Source of the DNA: Cloacibacillus evryensis DSM 19522
Lineage (GTDB): Bacteria; Synergistota; Synergistia; Synergistales; Synergistaceae
Reading direction: 5' to 3'
DNA length: 64,000 bases
Assembly (NCBI RefSeq): GCF_000585335.1
Contig: NZ_KK073872.1
Location: 1,229,183-1,293,182, forward strand
Of this stretch, positions 1 to 9,988 are shown piece after piece. Every line of letters begins with the position of its first letter. Within the stretch, counting starts at the first letter, position 1. Position numbers and translations under genes: made by a program. The notes under the pieces are model-generated. The model saw nothing but the letters and a program-made list of their open reading frames with translations, did not search any database and had not been told where the DNA came from.

Positions 1-158
1 ATGATTAAACCGGCAAAAAAATGGCGTAAAGGAGACGACACTTTAAAGAGTGATATATAAAACGATGACCTCTTGTGAGATGCGTTGTACAAGGACGATG
101 CCTCTTTTTTCTTTGTGGTGATTTTCTCGTCCCGCCGACGCAAGCGAAAGGAGATTCT
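1..158 (+). other. Window edge and upstream region of the first LysR gene
   Basis: Bases 1-60 form an open frame ending in TAA at 58-60. It could be the tail of a gene that starts before the window, but 19 codons are too few to identify anything. The rest is the leader of the LysR gene; I see no convincing promoter or terminator in it. Confidence 0.3.
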
Positions 159-1082
159 ATGAATATACTCCAGTGGGAATACGCGATTGAAGTAGCCCGG
201 CTAAGCTCGATCAACAAAGCCGCTGAAAAGCTGCTGGTCGCGCCGCCCAATTTGAGCCGCGCGATCAGAGAGCTGGAAGAAGACCTTGGCATCGTCATAT
301 TCAATCGTTCCTATAAAGGTATGACTTTAACGCCGGAAGGTGAAAACTTCATCGGTTACGCGAAAAGGATTATCGGGCAGATAAATGAAGTTGAGTATAT
401 GTATAAAAGCGGCGCGTCGGTAAAACAAAAATTTTCCGTATCCGTACCGAGGGCAAGCTACATATCCGACGCGTTCGCCCGTTTTTCAACATGCGTCAGC
501 GCGGAACAGGCGGAAATATATTATAACGAAACCAGTTCGCTGCATACCATGGACAGCGTGATTTCCTCCGAGTACGATCTGGGGATAGTAAGGTATGCCA
601 AAAAATTCGACAAATATTTTGAGAAATCATTTGAGGAAAAAGGGCTGCTCTACGAACTGATTACGGATTTTCATTATGTCCTGATCATGAACCGCGACAG
701 CCCGCTTGCCGCTCAAGACGCGATACGCCTGTCTGACTTGACGCCCTTCATTGAGATCGCGCATGCCGATCCGTTCGTGCCCTCGCTGGCGCTGTCCGCC
801 GTCAGAAAAGAGGAGCTGCCGGAAGAGATCAAGCGCAGGATATTTGTCTTTGAGCGTGCAAGTCAATTCAGCCTGCTGCTTCACAACAAAGAAACCTTCA
901 TGTGGGTATCTCCCGTCCCGAATCAACTGCTGGAACAGTTCCAGCTTGTACAAAAGGAATGTGCGGATAACCGAAAAACCTATCGTGATGTTCTGGTCCA
1001 CAGAAAGGACTATCCGCTTTCCGAACTGGACAGGCGGTTTATCACAGAGCTCATCCGGGCAAAAAGGCGCTGCCTGCCTTAA
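159..1082 (+). CDS. LysR-family transcriptional regulator
   Basis: A 307-residue protein with the usual LysR layout. An N-terminal winged helix-turn-helix (about residues 1-60, including SINKAAEKL and PPNLSRAIREL) is followed by a linker helix and a periplasmic-binding-like effector domain. The frame is open further upstream, but ATG 159 is chosen because AAAGGAG lies at 147-153 and family homology begins exactly there. It lies upstream of, and on the same strand as, the hydrogenase genes, so it may regulate them, but about 110 bp and a separate promoter stand between. The effector is unknown. The effector domain is divergent and I cannot assign a subfamily. Confidence 0.88.
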   Translation: MNILQWEYAIEVARLSSINKAAEKLLVAPPNLSRAIRELEEDLGIVIFNRSYKGMTLTPEGENFIGYAKRIIGQINEVEYMYKSGASVKQKFSVSVPRASYISDAFARFSTCVSAEQAEIYYNETSSLHTMDSVISSEYDLGIVRYAKKFDKYFEKSFEEKGLLYELITDFHYVLIMNRDSPLAAQDAIRLSDLTPFIEIAHADPFVPSLALSAVRKEELPEEIKRRIFVFERASQFSLLLHNKETFMWVSPVPNQLLEQFQLVQKECADNRKTYRDVLVHRKDYPLSELDRRFITELIRAKRRCLP

Positions 1083-1131
1083 CGTCAGTTTTTATACTCG
1101 CGGGATAGTTTTCCGGCCTTCTGACAAGCGC

Positions 1132-1161
1132 TTGTATATCGTAAATAAAATGAGTTATAAT
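1132..1161 (+). promoter_or_regulatory. Probable promoter of the hydrogenase operon with overlapping palindrome
   Basis: TATAAT at 1156-1161 is a perfect -10 box. TTGTAT at 1132-1137 lies 18 bp upstream as a weak -35. A perfect 12-bp palindrome, ACAAGCGCTTGT (1124-1135), overlaps the -35 and could be an operator, for example for the neighbouring LysR protein. The -10 is clear; the operator role is inference. Confidence 0.5.
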
Positions 1162-1195
1162 CAAAAAATAATGAATGACGGAGAGGAATGTTATC

Positions 1196-1678
1196 GTGAC
1201 AGAAAAATTTGATTACGCGCTCATCGATAAGATACTTGAAGAGCATGAGTCTTCAGGTACGGCTATTATCGCGATATTACAGGATATCCAGGAACATTAC
1301 CGTTATCTGCCCCGCGAGATTTTCCCCTATCTCTCCAGAAAGCTGAGGGTGCCCCAGGCGCGTATCTACAGCGTCGCCACCTTTTACGAAAATTTTTCCC
1401 TCAACCCGAAGGGGAAATTTGTGATAAAAGTCTGCGACGGCACCGCCTGCCACGTGCGCAAGTCGATCCCTATCCTTGAACAGCTGCGCTCGGAGCTCGG
1501 CCTCTCCGATAAGAAGGTGACGACCGACGACCTCGGCTTCACCGTGGAGACCGTCTCCTGCCTCGGCGCCTGCGGCCTCGCGCCGGTGCTCACCGTCAAC
1601 GACAAAGTATACCCTGCGATGACGCCCGACAAGGCCTCGGCGCTCCTCTCCGCGCTGAAGGAGGGGCTTATAAGATGA
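1196..1678 (+). CDS. hydC: NuoE-like [2Fe-2S] subunit of NAD(P)-dependent [FeFe] hydrogenase (HydC/HndA)
   Basis: A 160-residue thioredoxin-like [2Fe-2S] protein of the NuoE family. The N-terminal helical part (LIDKILEEHESSGTAIIAILQDIQEHY) is typical. The cluster ligands are two Cys in CDGTACHVR and two in CLGACGLAP, a C-X4-C ... C-X3-C pattern. Family members pass electrons between the flavin subunit and the hydrogenase subunit in the cytoplasm. An ATG at 1175 is in frame, but the Shine-Dalgarno GGAGAGG at 1180-1186 fits the GTG at 1196, giving a protein that starts MTEKFDYALIDK. The stop overlaps the hydB start by 4 bp (ATGA), indicating translational coupling. The order hydC-hydB-hydA matches that in Thermotoga. 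Confidence 0.92.
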   Translation: MTEKFDYALIDKILEEHESSGTAIIAILQDIQEHYRYLPREIFPYLSRKLRVPQARIYSVATFYENFSLNPKGKFVIKVCDGTACHVRKSIPILEQLRSELGLSDKKVTTDDLGFTVETVSCLGACGLAPVLTVNDKVYPAMTPDKASALLSALKEGLIR

Positions 1679-3549
1679 TAAAGACCCGTGAAGAACTGCG
1701 GAAACTGCGCGAAATATATGCCGCGAGCCTTGGTGAAGAGGACAAAAAAATACTCATCTGCGCCGGCACCGGCTGCATATCGAGCGGTTCGCTGGAAATA
1801 TACGACGAATTGAAAAAGATAATGGAGGAGCGCGGCATCAACGTCGCCGTCGAGCTCAGGGAAGAACCGCACGAACACTCGGTCGGCCTTAAAAAATCGG
1901 GCTGCCACGGCTTCTGCGAGATGGGGCCGCTGGTGCGGATCGAGCCGCAGGGCTGGCTCTATGTCAAGGTCAAGCCCGAGGATTGCTCTGAGATCATCGA
2001 AAAGACGATCGTCGGCGGAGAGCACATCGCGCGCCTCGCCTACGCCAAAAACGGCGAGATATACAAGAAGCAGGGCGAGATCCCCTTCTACAAGAAACAG
2101 ACGCGCCACGTGCTCGAGCACTGCGGCCACATCGACGCCACCTCGATCAAAGAATACCTTGCGATCGGCGGCTACTCGGCCTTCGAACGCGCCCTCTTTG
2201 ACATGAACGGGGACGAGATCGTCGGTATGATCGAAGAGTCGAACCTCCGCGGGCGCGGCGGCGGCGGTTTCCCCACCGGGCGCAAGTGGAGCCAGGTAAA
2301 ACGCCAGAACGCCGAACATAAGTACATCGTCTGCAACGGCGACGAGGGCGACCCCGGGGCCTTTATGGACCGCAGCATCATGGAGGGCGACCCGCACCGG
2401 ATGCTCGAAGGCATGATGATCGCGGGGCTCGCCTGCGGAGCGCAGAACGGTTACATCTACGTGCGCGCCGAATATCCGATGGCCGTCTCGCGGCTGCGCA
2501 CGGCGATCGCGCAGGCGGAGGAGCTGGGGCTGCTCGGCGGCGACATCCTCGGCAGCGGCTTCTCCTTCCGTATGCACATCAACCGCGGCGCGGGAGCCTT
2601 CGTCTGCGGCGAGGGCAGCGCGCTGACCGCCTCCATCGAGGGCAAACGCGGCATGCCGCGCGTCAAGCCGCCGCGCACCGTCGAACACGGCCTCTTTGAC
2701 AGCCCGACGGTGCTCAACAACGTCGAGACATTCGCGAACGTCCCGCTCATCATCAACAAGGGCGTGGCATGGTACAAGACGCTCGGCCCCGAGAAGAGCC
2801 CGGGAACGAAGGCCTTCGCGCTGACGGGAAACATAGAGAACACGGGACTCATCGAAGTGCCGATGGGGACGACGCTGCGCGAGATCGTCTTTGAGGTCGG
2901 CGGCGGGATGCGCGGCGGCGCGGATTTCAAAGCCGTCCAGATCGGCGGCCCCTCCGGCGGCTGCCTTACGGTCAAGGATCTTGACCTGCCCCTTGACTTC
3001 GATTCGCTGAAGGCGGCGGGGGCGATGATCGGTTCCGGCGGCCTCGTCGTCATGGACTCCAGGACCTGCATGGTCGAGGTGGCGCGCTTCTTCATGAACT
3101 TCACGCAGAACGAGTCCTGCGGCAAATGTGTCCCCTGCCGCGGCGGCACCAAGCAGATGCTCGCGATACTTGAACGCATCGTCGCGGGGGAGGGGCGCGA
3201 GGGCGACATCGACCTGCTGCTCGAACTCGCCGATATGATATCCCACACCGCCCTCTGCGGCCTCGGCAAGACCGCCGCGCTGCCGGTCGTCAGCACCATC
3301 AAAAACTTCCGCGAGGAATACGAGGCCCATATCAGCAAAAAATACTGCCCCGTGGGGGCCTGCGCGAAGCTCAAAAGCTTCGAGATCGATCCCGCGCTCT
3401 GCAAAGGCTGCTCGAAATGCGCGCGCGGCTGTCCCGTGGAGGCGATCTGCGGTAAAATAAAAGAACCCTTTACGATAGACAAAGAAAAATGCATCAAATG
3501 CGGCGCGTGCGTCACGGCGTGCCCCTTCCACGCGGTCAAGGAGGTCTAG
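1675..3549 (+). CDS. hydB: NuoF-like flavin/NAD(P) subunit of [FeFe] hydrogenase (HydB/HndC)
   Basis: A 624-residue flavoprotein. The N-terminal thioredoxin-like [2Fe-2S] domain has ligands in CAGTGCIS and CHGFCEMGP. The central NuoF FMN/NAD(H)-binding core includes the glycine-rich GRGGGGFPTGRKW at about residue 190. A NuoF-type [4Fe-4S] site is seen in SCGKCVPCRGGT at about residue 485. Two C-terminal ferredoxin [4Fe-4S] motifs (CKGCSKCARGC, CIKCGACVTAC) follow. Length and architecture match HydB of bifurcating hydrogenases and HndC of NADP-reducing hydrogenases. It oxidises or reduces NAD(P)(H) and exchanges electrons with HydA. Whether the complex bifurcates with ferredoxin cannot be decided from sequence alone. 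Confidence 0.94.
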   Translation: MIKTREELRKLREIYAASLGEEDKKILICAGTGCISSGSLEIYDELKKIMEERGINVAVELREEPHEHSVGLKKSGCHGFCEMGPLVRIEPQGWLYVKVKPEDCSEIIEKTIVGGEHIARLAYAKNGEIYKKQGEIPFYKKQTRHVLEHCGHIDATSIKEYLAIGGYSAFERALFDMNGDEIVGMIEESNLRGRGGGGFPTGRKWSQVKRQNAEHKYIVCNGDEGDPGAFMDRSIMEGDPHRMLEGMMIAGLACGAQNGYIYVRAEYPMAVSRLRTAIAQAEELGLLGGDILGSGFSFRMHINRGAGAFVCGEGSALTASIEGKRGMPRVKPPRTVEHGLFDSPTVLNNVETFANVPLIINKGVAWYKTLGPEKSPGTKAFALTGNIENTGLIEVPMGTTLREIVFEVGGGMRGGADFKAVQIGGPSGGCLTVKDLDLPLDFDSLKAAGAMIGSGGLVVMDSRTCMVEVARFFMNFTQNESCGKCVPCRGGTKQMLAILERIVAGEGREGDIDLLLELADMISHTALCGLGKTAALPVVSTIKNFREEYEAHISKKYCPVGACAKLKSFEIDPALCKGCSKCARGCPVEAICGKIKEPFTIDKEKCIKCGACVTACPFHAVKEV

Positions 3550-3554
3550 GCGAG

Positions 3555-5252
3555 ATGGAGACGAAAAAATACATGACGATAGACGGGCTCCCCGTCGAAA
3601 TAAGCGGCGAGAAAAACATCCTTGAAGTCATCCGCAAGGCCGGCATCAAACTCCCGACCTTCTGCTACTATTCCGAGCTCTCCATCTACGGCGCCTGCCG
3701 CATGTGCATGGTCGAAAACAAATGGGGCGGCCTCGACGCGGCCTGCTCGACCCCGCCCAAAGAGGGCATGGAGATCTGGACGAACACCGAGCGCCTACGC
3801 AAATACCGCAAAATGATCCTCGAACTGCTGCTCGCCGACCACTGCCGCGACTGCACCACCTGCGGCAACAACGGCAAATGCAAGCTGCAGGAGCTCGCGA
3901 TGCGCTTCAACATCGACGGCGTGCGCTTCCCGAACGGGGCCGAGACCCCGCGCCGCGACGAATCCTCTCTCTGCATCACGCGCGACCAAAACAAATGCAT
4001 CCTCTGCGGCGACTGCGTGAGGATGTGCAACGAGATACAGCGGGTCGGCGCGATCGACTTCGCGGGGCGCGGCTCAAAAATGACCATCAGCACCGTATTC
4101 GACATCCCCATCAGCGAAAGCGTCTGCGTCGGCTGCGGCCAGTGCGCCGCCGTCTGCCCGACCGGCGCGATCGTTATCAGGAACGACAGCGCGAAAGTCT
4201 GGAAGGCGCTCGACGAAAAAGAGACGCGCGTCTCCGTGCAGATAGCGCCCGCCGTGCGCGTCGCGCTCGGAAAAGAGCTCGGCATCGGCGACGGCGAAAA
4301 CGCGATGGGCAAAATCGTCGCCGCCCTGCGCCGTATAGGCTTCAACGAGGTATTCGACACCTCGACGGGAGCGGACCTCACGGTACTCGAAGAGTCCGCG
4401 GAATTCCTCGCGCGGCTCGGCGAAGGCGAACATGAGATGCCGCTCTTCACCTCCTGCTGTCCCGCCTGGGTGAACTACGCGGAGAAGAACGAGCCCGAAG
4501 TGGCGGAAAACCTCTCCACCTGCCGTTCGCCGATGCAGATGTTCGCGGCGGTGATCAAAGAACACCACAAACACTCGCCGAGAAAACACGTGCACGTGGC
4601 GGTCATGCCCTGCACGGCGAAAAAGGCCGAGGCGGCGCGCGAAGAATTCCGCGGCGAACTGGGGCCTGATGTGGACTGCGTGATCACGACGCAGGAGCTC
4701 ATCCAGATGATCAAAGAATCCGGGCTGGTATTCTCCGAACTGGAGCCGGAGGCGGTAGACATGCCCTTTGGCACCATGAGCGGCGCCGGCGTCATCTTCG
4801 GCGTTACCGGCGGCGTCACCGAGGCGGTGCTGCGCCGGATCGTCTCCGACAAATCGGCGGCGGCGCTGCAGGCGATCGCCTTCAAGGGCGTGCGCGGCAA
4901 TGAGGGCCTCAAAGAGGCTACCGTGAAATACGGCGGCCGCGAACTTAAGATCGCGGTGGTGAGCGGCCTCGGCAACGCCCATGAACTGATAGGCCGCATC
5001 AAAAACGGCGAACGCTACGACTTCGTGGAAGTCATGGCCTGCCCAGGCGGCTGCGTCTGCGGCGCGGGACAGCCCTTCGTCCTCCACGAGGGCAAAGAGA
5101 GCCGCGGCAAAGGGCTCTACTCGGCGGACAAAATGTCGAGCATAAAACGCTCCGAAGAGAACCCGCTGATGATGGCGCTCTACAGCGGGCTGCTCAAGGG
5201 TCGCGTCCACGACCTGCTCCACGTACACTACCGCGCGAACGGGGAGGCGTAA
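3555..5252 (+). CDS. hydA: [FeFe] hydrogenase catalytic subunit HydA/HndD
   Basis: A 565-residue group A [FeFe] hydrogenase. Domains in order: a plant-type [2Fe-2S] domain (CYYSELSIYGACRMC), a His-Cys3 [4Fe-4S] site (HCRDCTTCGNNGKC), two ferredoxin [4Fe-4S] clusters (CILCGDCVRMC, CVGCGQCAAVC), then the H-cluster domain. The H-cluster signatures are all present: TSCCPAWVN (L1), MPCTAKKAE (L2) and EVMACPGGCVCGAGQP (L3, with GA where GG is common). ATG 3555 follows the hydB stop by 5 bp; the open frame upstream is a shadow inside hydB. Catalyses reversible H2 formation. HydE, HydF and HydG maturases are needed and are not in this window. The C-terminal [2Fe-2S] domain found in longer HydA proteins is absent and appears as the next gene. 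Confidence 0.96.
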   Translation: METKKYMTIDGLPVEISGEKNILEVIRKAGIKLPTFCYYSELSIYGACRMCMVENKWGGLDAACSTPPKEGMEIWTNTERLRKYRKMILELLLADHCRDCTTCGNNGKCKLQELAMRFNIDGVRFPNGAETPRRDESSLCITRDQNKCILCGDCVRMCNEIQRVGAIDFAGRGSKMTISTVFDIPISESVCVGCGQCAAVCPTGAIVIRNDSAKVWKALDEKETRVSVQIAPAVRVALGKELGIGDGENAMGKIVAALRRIGFNEVFDTSTGADLTVLEESAEFLARLGEGEHEMPLFTSCCPAWVNYAEKNEPEVAENLSTCRSPMQMFAAVIKEHHKHSPRKHVHVAVMPCTAKKAEAAREEFRGELGPDVDCVITTQELIQMIKESGLVFSELEPEAVDMPFGTMSGAGVIFGVTGGVTEAVLRRIVSDKSAAALQAIAFKGVRGNEGLKEATVKYGGRELKIAVVSGLGNAHELIGRIKNGERYDFVEVMACPGGCVCGAGQPFVLHEGKESRGKGLYSADKMSSIKRSEENPLMMALYSGLLKGRVHDLLHVHYRANGEA

Positions 5253-5255
5253 GTC

Positions 5256-5498
5256 ATGGCCGTCGTAAGAATATGCATCGGCACGTCATGCTACCTCAAA
5301 GGGGCCTACAACGTGCTACAGCTATTCCAGCACGAAATAGAGAAGAGAAAGCTCCACGACAAAATAGAGATAAGCGGCTCCTTCTGCATGGGGCAGTGCC
5401 AGAACGACGTATCGGTCGACGTGGACGGAAAAATATACAGCGTGTCGCCGGAAACGGCCCACGAATTCTTTGAAGAGACGATCGCGACTCGCCTGTAA
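5256..5498 (+). CDS. Stand-alone thioredoxin-like [2Fe-2S] protein of the hydrogenase operon
   Basis: An 80-residue protein with four cysteines in the thioredoxin-like ferredoxin pattern: CIGTSC near the N-terminus (C-X4-C) and CMGQC at about residues 44-48 (C-X3-C). It starts 3 bp after hydA and is followed by a strong terminator, so it is the last operon gene. It resembles the C-terminal [2Fe-2S] domain fused to HydA in Thermotoga-like enzymes, and the small HndB subunit of Desulfovibrio. A role as an electron-carrying accessory subunit of this hydrogenase is the simplest reading. I do not give a symbol because both HndB and a split HydA domain fit. Confidence 0.85.
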   Translation: MAVVRICIGTSCYLKGAYNVLQLFQHEIEKRKLHDKIEISGSFCMGQCQNDVSVDVDGKIYSVSPETAHEFFEETIATRL

Positions 5499-5521
5499 TA
5501 AAAGCAGCGCGCAAAAACATC

Positions 5522-5565
5522 CGGTGAGAGGGACCCCAGCATGGCCCCTCTCACCGTTTTTTTTT
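5522..5565 (+). terminator. Rho-independent terminator of the hydrogenase operon
   Basis: A perfect 11-bp stem (5522-5532 with 5546-5556, CGGTGAGAGGG / CCCTCTCACCG) is followed by nine T residues. It closes the hyd operon. Confidence 0.93.
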
Positions 5566-5788
5566 GAGGGAAGCTGCGCGCCGCGTAAATGAGCGCGCGT
5601 CTCACCGCTGGCCGGATAGACGAGAAGAGTGGCATAGAGGCGGACTACGATAAAAACATCAGTTTGATAAAAAATCATCGGAAAATAAGTATTTACCCGT
5701 AAGATTTAATAAAGTCAAAAATTTTTATGGATAATAAAGCAAATCGAAGATAAAGCAATATTACAGAGTAAAACGAAAAATATTTGCC

Positions 5789-5872
5789 TATAATCATATT
5801 TGAGAAAAGCGCCGTCAGTCAGTAAAATTTCAGGCGTAAAGAAAATTAGCACTCAATGAATGTGAGTGCTAA
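5789..5872 (+). promoter_or_regulatory. groESL control region with a perfect CIRCE operator
   Basis: At 5846-5872 a perfect CIRCE element is present: TTAGCACTC, nine bases, then GAGTGCTAA. CIRCE is the binding site of the HrcA repressor, so groESL should be HrcA-controlled and heat-inducible; hrcA itself is not in this window. A TATAAT at 5789-5794 is a possible -10 box, which would put CIRCE in the 5' leader, but I see no good -35. The AT-rich stretch 5566-5788 contains no gene that I can support. Confidence 0.93.
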
Positions 5873-5916
5873 CACAAAAAACAAATTGCTTTAAAAATAA
5901 CAGGAGGGATCTCTTA

Positions 5917-6207
5917 ATGAAACTTAAGCCACTTGGAGACAGGATCGTAGTAAAGGCAGCGCCGAACGAAGAGAAGACTAAGGGCGGCCTCGTTCTTCCG
6001 GACACAGTGAAAGAAAAGCCCGTCGAGGGCATCGTCGTAGCGGTCGGAGCCGGCAAAGTCCTGGACAACGGACAGCGCCAGCCGATGGAAGTCAAAGTTG
6101 ACGACAAAGTCATCTACAGCAAATATTCGGGAACCGAAGTCAAAGTCGACGACGAAAACTACCTCATCATCGGTGAAAGAGACGTTCTCGCGATAATCGA
6201 GAAGTAA
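5917..6207 (+). CDS. groES: Co-chaperonin GroES
   Basis: A 96-residue Cpn10 protein starting [13 protein letters not shown]. It contains the mobile-loop region ([12 protein letters not shown]) that contacts GroEL and the conserved C-terminal half ([33 protein letters not shown]). ATG 5917 is supported by AGGAGGG at 5902-5908; the longer open frame starts inside the CIRCE element and is rejected. GroES forms the heptameric lid of the GroEL folding chamber in the cytoplasm. groEL follows after 33 bp in the same CIRCE-controlled operon. Confidence 0.97.
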   Translation: MKLKPLGDRIVVKAAPNEEKTKGGLVLPDTVKEKPVEGIVVAVGAGKVLDNGQRQPMEVKVDDKVIYSKYSGTEVKVDDENYLIIGERDVLAIIEK

Positions 6208-6219
6208 TTATTTAGATAG

Positions 6220-7887
<1,668 letters not shown>

Positions 7888-7930
7888 GTCCGGGCGCATA
7901 ATCCACAGACCGCAAAAAAAACGAAACAAT

Positions 7931-7964
7931 AAAGAGGCCGGGGACGTCAGTCTCCGGCCTCTTT
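7931..7964 (+). terminator. Terminator after groEL
   Basis: An 11-bp perfect stem (AAAGAGGCCGG at 7931-7941, CCGGCCTCTTT at 7954-7964) lies downstream of groEL. Only the T run inside the stem's 3' arm serves as a U-tract. Confidence 0.75.
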
Positions 7965-8050
7965 CGTGGGATAACGGCGGCCGCTGCGCGGAGATTGGCG
8001 GAGGCAGCTCTGGGGGGATGCGCTCACTAATTGGACTTGTAAAAACAACC

Positions 8051-8079
8051 TTGATCGGTAACGTAATTTACGTTACAAT
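8051..8079 (+). promoter_or_regulatory. Promoter of the RelBE-like module with operator palindrome in the spacer
   Basis: A -35 box TTGATC (8051-8056) and a -10 box TACAAT (8074-8079) are separated by exactly 17 bp. A perfect 19-bp palindrome (GTAACGTAA, one base, TTACGTTAC; 8058-8076) fills the spacer and overlaps the -10. This is the expected arrangement for autorepression by the antitoxin or the toxin-antitoxin complex. Confidence 0.8.
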
Positions 8080-8101
8080 GTCTATGGAAGGAGTTGATCT
8101 T

Positions 8102-8407
8102 ATGGAAAAGTCTACGACGCTAAACCTGCGGGTAAATCCCACAGTAAAGATGCAGGCAGAGGATGTTTTGAAGCAGTTGGGCGTTCCGATGGCGACCGCT
8201 GTGGATATGTTTCTGCGCCAGATCACTTTGACCGGAGGCATTCCCTTTGAAGTATCCCTGCCCAAAGTGCCGGCCGCCGTCAATGCCGACGCCATGTCGG
8301 CGGAGCGGCTTCGCGCGGAGCTAATGGCCGGCTATGAGGAGATGAGACAAGGCAGCACACAGGATGCTTCCACCGCCTTTGCCAGATTTCGTGAATCGCA
8401 CAGATGA
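8102..8407 (+). CDS. RelB/DinJ-family antitoxin
   Basis: A 101-residue protein. Its N-terminal ribbon-helix-helix is typical of RelB/DinJ antitoxins (STTLNLRVNPTVKMQAEDVLKQLGVPMATAVDMFLRQI, followed by GGIPFEV). The C-terminal part should wrap the toxin. ATG 8102 is chosen because GGAAGGAG at 8086-8093 sits 8 bp upstream; the frame is open much further but without family similarity. It overlaps the toxin start by 4 bp. It probably represses its own promoter through the palindrome at 8058-8076. Confidence 0.88.
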   Translation: MEKSTTLNLRVNPTVKMQAEDVLKQLGVPMATAVDMFLRQITLTGGIPFEVSLPKVPAAVNADAMSAERLRAELMAGYEEMRQGSTQDASTAFARFRESHR

Positions 8408-8721
8408 AACAATATCAAATAAAAATCACCAACAAAGCGTTGGAGGACATGGCTGAGATTTACGAGTATATCGCGGACAATCTCAAAGTTTCGGATACGG
8501 CGATGAAACAATACGACCGCATTGCGGATGGGATTGAATCACTAAATGAATTCCCGGAGCGGTATAAATTATTTGCGTTCCAGCCGGAGTGCGACTTATG
8601 TTTGAGACAACTGCCTGTCGGGAATTACTCCGCAATCTATGTGGTGGAGGGAGATTGTGTCACGGTACTGCGCGTATTGTATAGCTCTTCTGACATCATC
8701 ACTCGTTTGCGAAACGGATAA
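8404..8721 (+). CDS. RelE/ParE-family toxin
   Basis: A 105-residue protein with the ParE/RelE fold pattern: ITNKALEDMAEIYEYIADNL at the N-terminus and a C-terminal RQLPVGNYSAIYVVEGDCVTVLRVLYSSSD strand region. Small toxins of this superfamily cleave ribosome-bound mRNA (RelE) or poison gyrase (ParE). The sequence does not settle which; the helical N-terminus is ParE-like and the RelB-type partner is RelE-like. Start overlaps the antitoxin stop (ATGA), so the two are translationally coupled. Confidence 0.87.
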   Translation: MKQYQIKITNKALEDMAEIYEYIADNLKVSDTAMKQYDRIADGIESLNEFPERYKLFAFQPECDLCLRQLPVGNYSAIYVVEGDCVTVLRVLYSSSDIITRLRNG

Positions 8722-8785
8722 AATCCCGCGGCAAACGCGTCAAGAAAGGCCGGACAAATCGCGGTTTACTCAATTACAAGGAAAA

Positions 8786-9050
8786 GATAAACTGCGATTT
8801 ATGCCTTTTAAGCCTCCCTCGCCGAGGCGGCCAGGGAGCCAAATCAGAGTTTTGCTGATTTGTGCGACTCGGCTGGTAGTTACACCAGAGGTGGGCCGGC
8901 GCGCGATTTTTGCGCCGGGTCGGAAGGAGTGTTGTACTGTTTGGCGCGGTTTTTCGCGCTAAACAGTGCCCGCGGCAGAAGCCGCGGAAGAGGATAAGGT
9001 CAGAACCAAGGTCAACCCTCCTCCACCGGCTTCGCCGGAGCCCCCTCGCC
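8786..9050. repeat. Interspersed hairpin-rich repeat, copy 1
   Basis: Non-coding DNA sharing long near-identical blocks with three other places in the window. It starts near AACTGCGATTTATGCC and contains GCCTCCCTCGCCGAGG (8812-). A module with AAATCAG/CTGATTT arms recurs inverted at 45600-45670. The blocks GCGCCGGGTCGGAAGGAGTG and CGGAAGAGGATAAGGTCA recur at 60610-60700. The copy ends at the left end of the IS3-family element, which seems to have inserted into it; a GAGGGAG remnant continues after 10495. No open frame is credible here. Confidence 0.8.
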
Positions 9051-9107
9051 TGAACAGAGTCCCGCAAACCGGACAACGCTATAAAAGCTCCCAAGGGTAT
9101 CAAAAAT

Positions 9108-9978
9108 TTATTCAATAAAGAGACTTCGATATTGCATCGGAGCCTTTTTCAATTTTATCTGTATCCTGTCGTTATTATAATACCTTATATATTCGTCTAT
9201 AGCATCTTTGGCCTCCTCGTAGTTCTCCCATTTTACTCGGTTGACGAGTTCTGATTTAATGTGACTAAAGAAGTTTTCTGCACAGGCATTATCCAAACAA
9301 TTTCCTTTCCTTGACATCGAGACCTTGAGTCCGTATCTTTGTGTCAGGTTGAAATATGCATGGCTTGTATATTGAAACCCCTGGTCGCTGTGGAGGATTG
9401 GTCCATCAGCGACCACCTTATTATTATTTTCAAATGCTTTCTTCAATGTATCGGTTACTAACTTAATATTATTATTACGACTGATTTGATATCCCTGTAT
9501 GGAATTATCAAAGAGATCTTTTATCATGGAGAGGAATATATTACCCTTTTTGTTCGTATATATGTGATATCAGTAACCAGTTTCTGGTTTGGTCTGTCGG
9601 AACGAAATTCTCTGTTCAGGATATTCTCATAGCTGTGGATATTTCCTGACATCACTTTAAACTTTTTCTTTTTCTTATTTCCGCTTGAAGTCCCGCTTTT
9701 TTCATAACACGCCTTACCCTCTTATTGTTTACATGAATGCCAATGAAGTTGTTGAGCCACAGAGTCATTCGCCTGTACCCATAAGTGTTTTTGTTGATAT
9801 TCTGTCCCGTTCTTATTGCTTCTATGAGAGGACCGTCTTTATCTTCCATTCCACGCCGCTTTAGCCAACTGTAGTATGTCGAACGAGATACGGACAAAAA
9901 TCTACACATTACACAGACAGAATGTTTTGTTGAAAATTCAAAAATGATTCTGTATTTAATATTTCTTTCTATCACCAC
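9108..9978 (-). pseudogene. IS3-family OrfB transposase (DDE integrase), frameshifted
   Basis: Two frames encode one protein. Positions 9978-9652 give the HTH_21-type N-terminus (RNIKYRIIFEFSTKHSVCVMCRFLSVSRSTYYSWLKRRG ... YGYRRM). Positions 9527-9108 give the rve integrase core C-terminal part (HSDQGFQYTSHAYF with the second Asp, and CAENFFSHIKSELVNR with the catalytic Glu). The frames are offset and about 120 bp between them are not cleanly open, so the gene is inactivated. Confidence 0.88.
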
Positions 9979-9988
9979 CTTTGCAGCT

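Noticed and set aside
1175..1195. Upstream ATG start for the NuoE-like gene at 1175
   Set aside because: The Shine-Dalgarno GGAGAGG lies after that ATG and 9 bp before the in-frame GTG at 1196, and family similarity begins at the GTG.
1384..3531. Very long open frames on the opposite strand of hydB, hydA, fab genes and others
   Set aside because: They are shadows caused by the high G+C third positions; the translated products are Arg/Ala-rich or His-rich and show no family features, while the plus-strand genes are certain.
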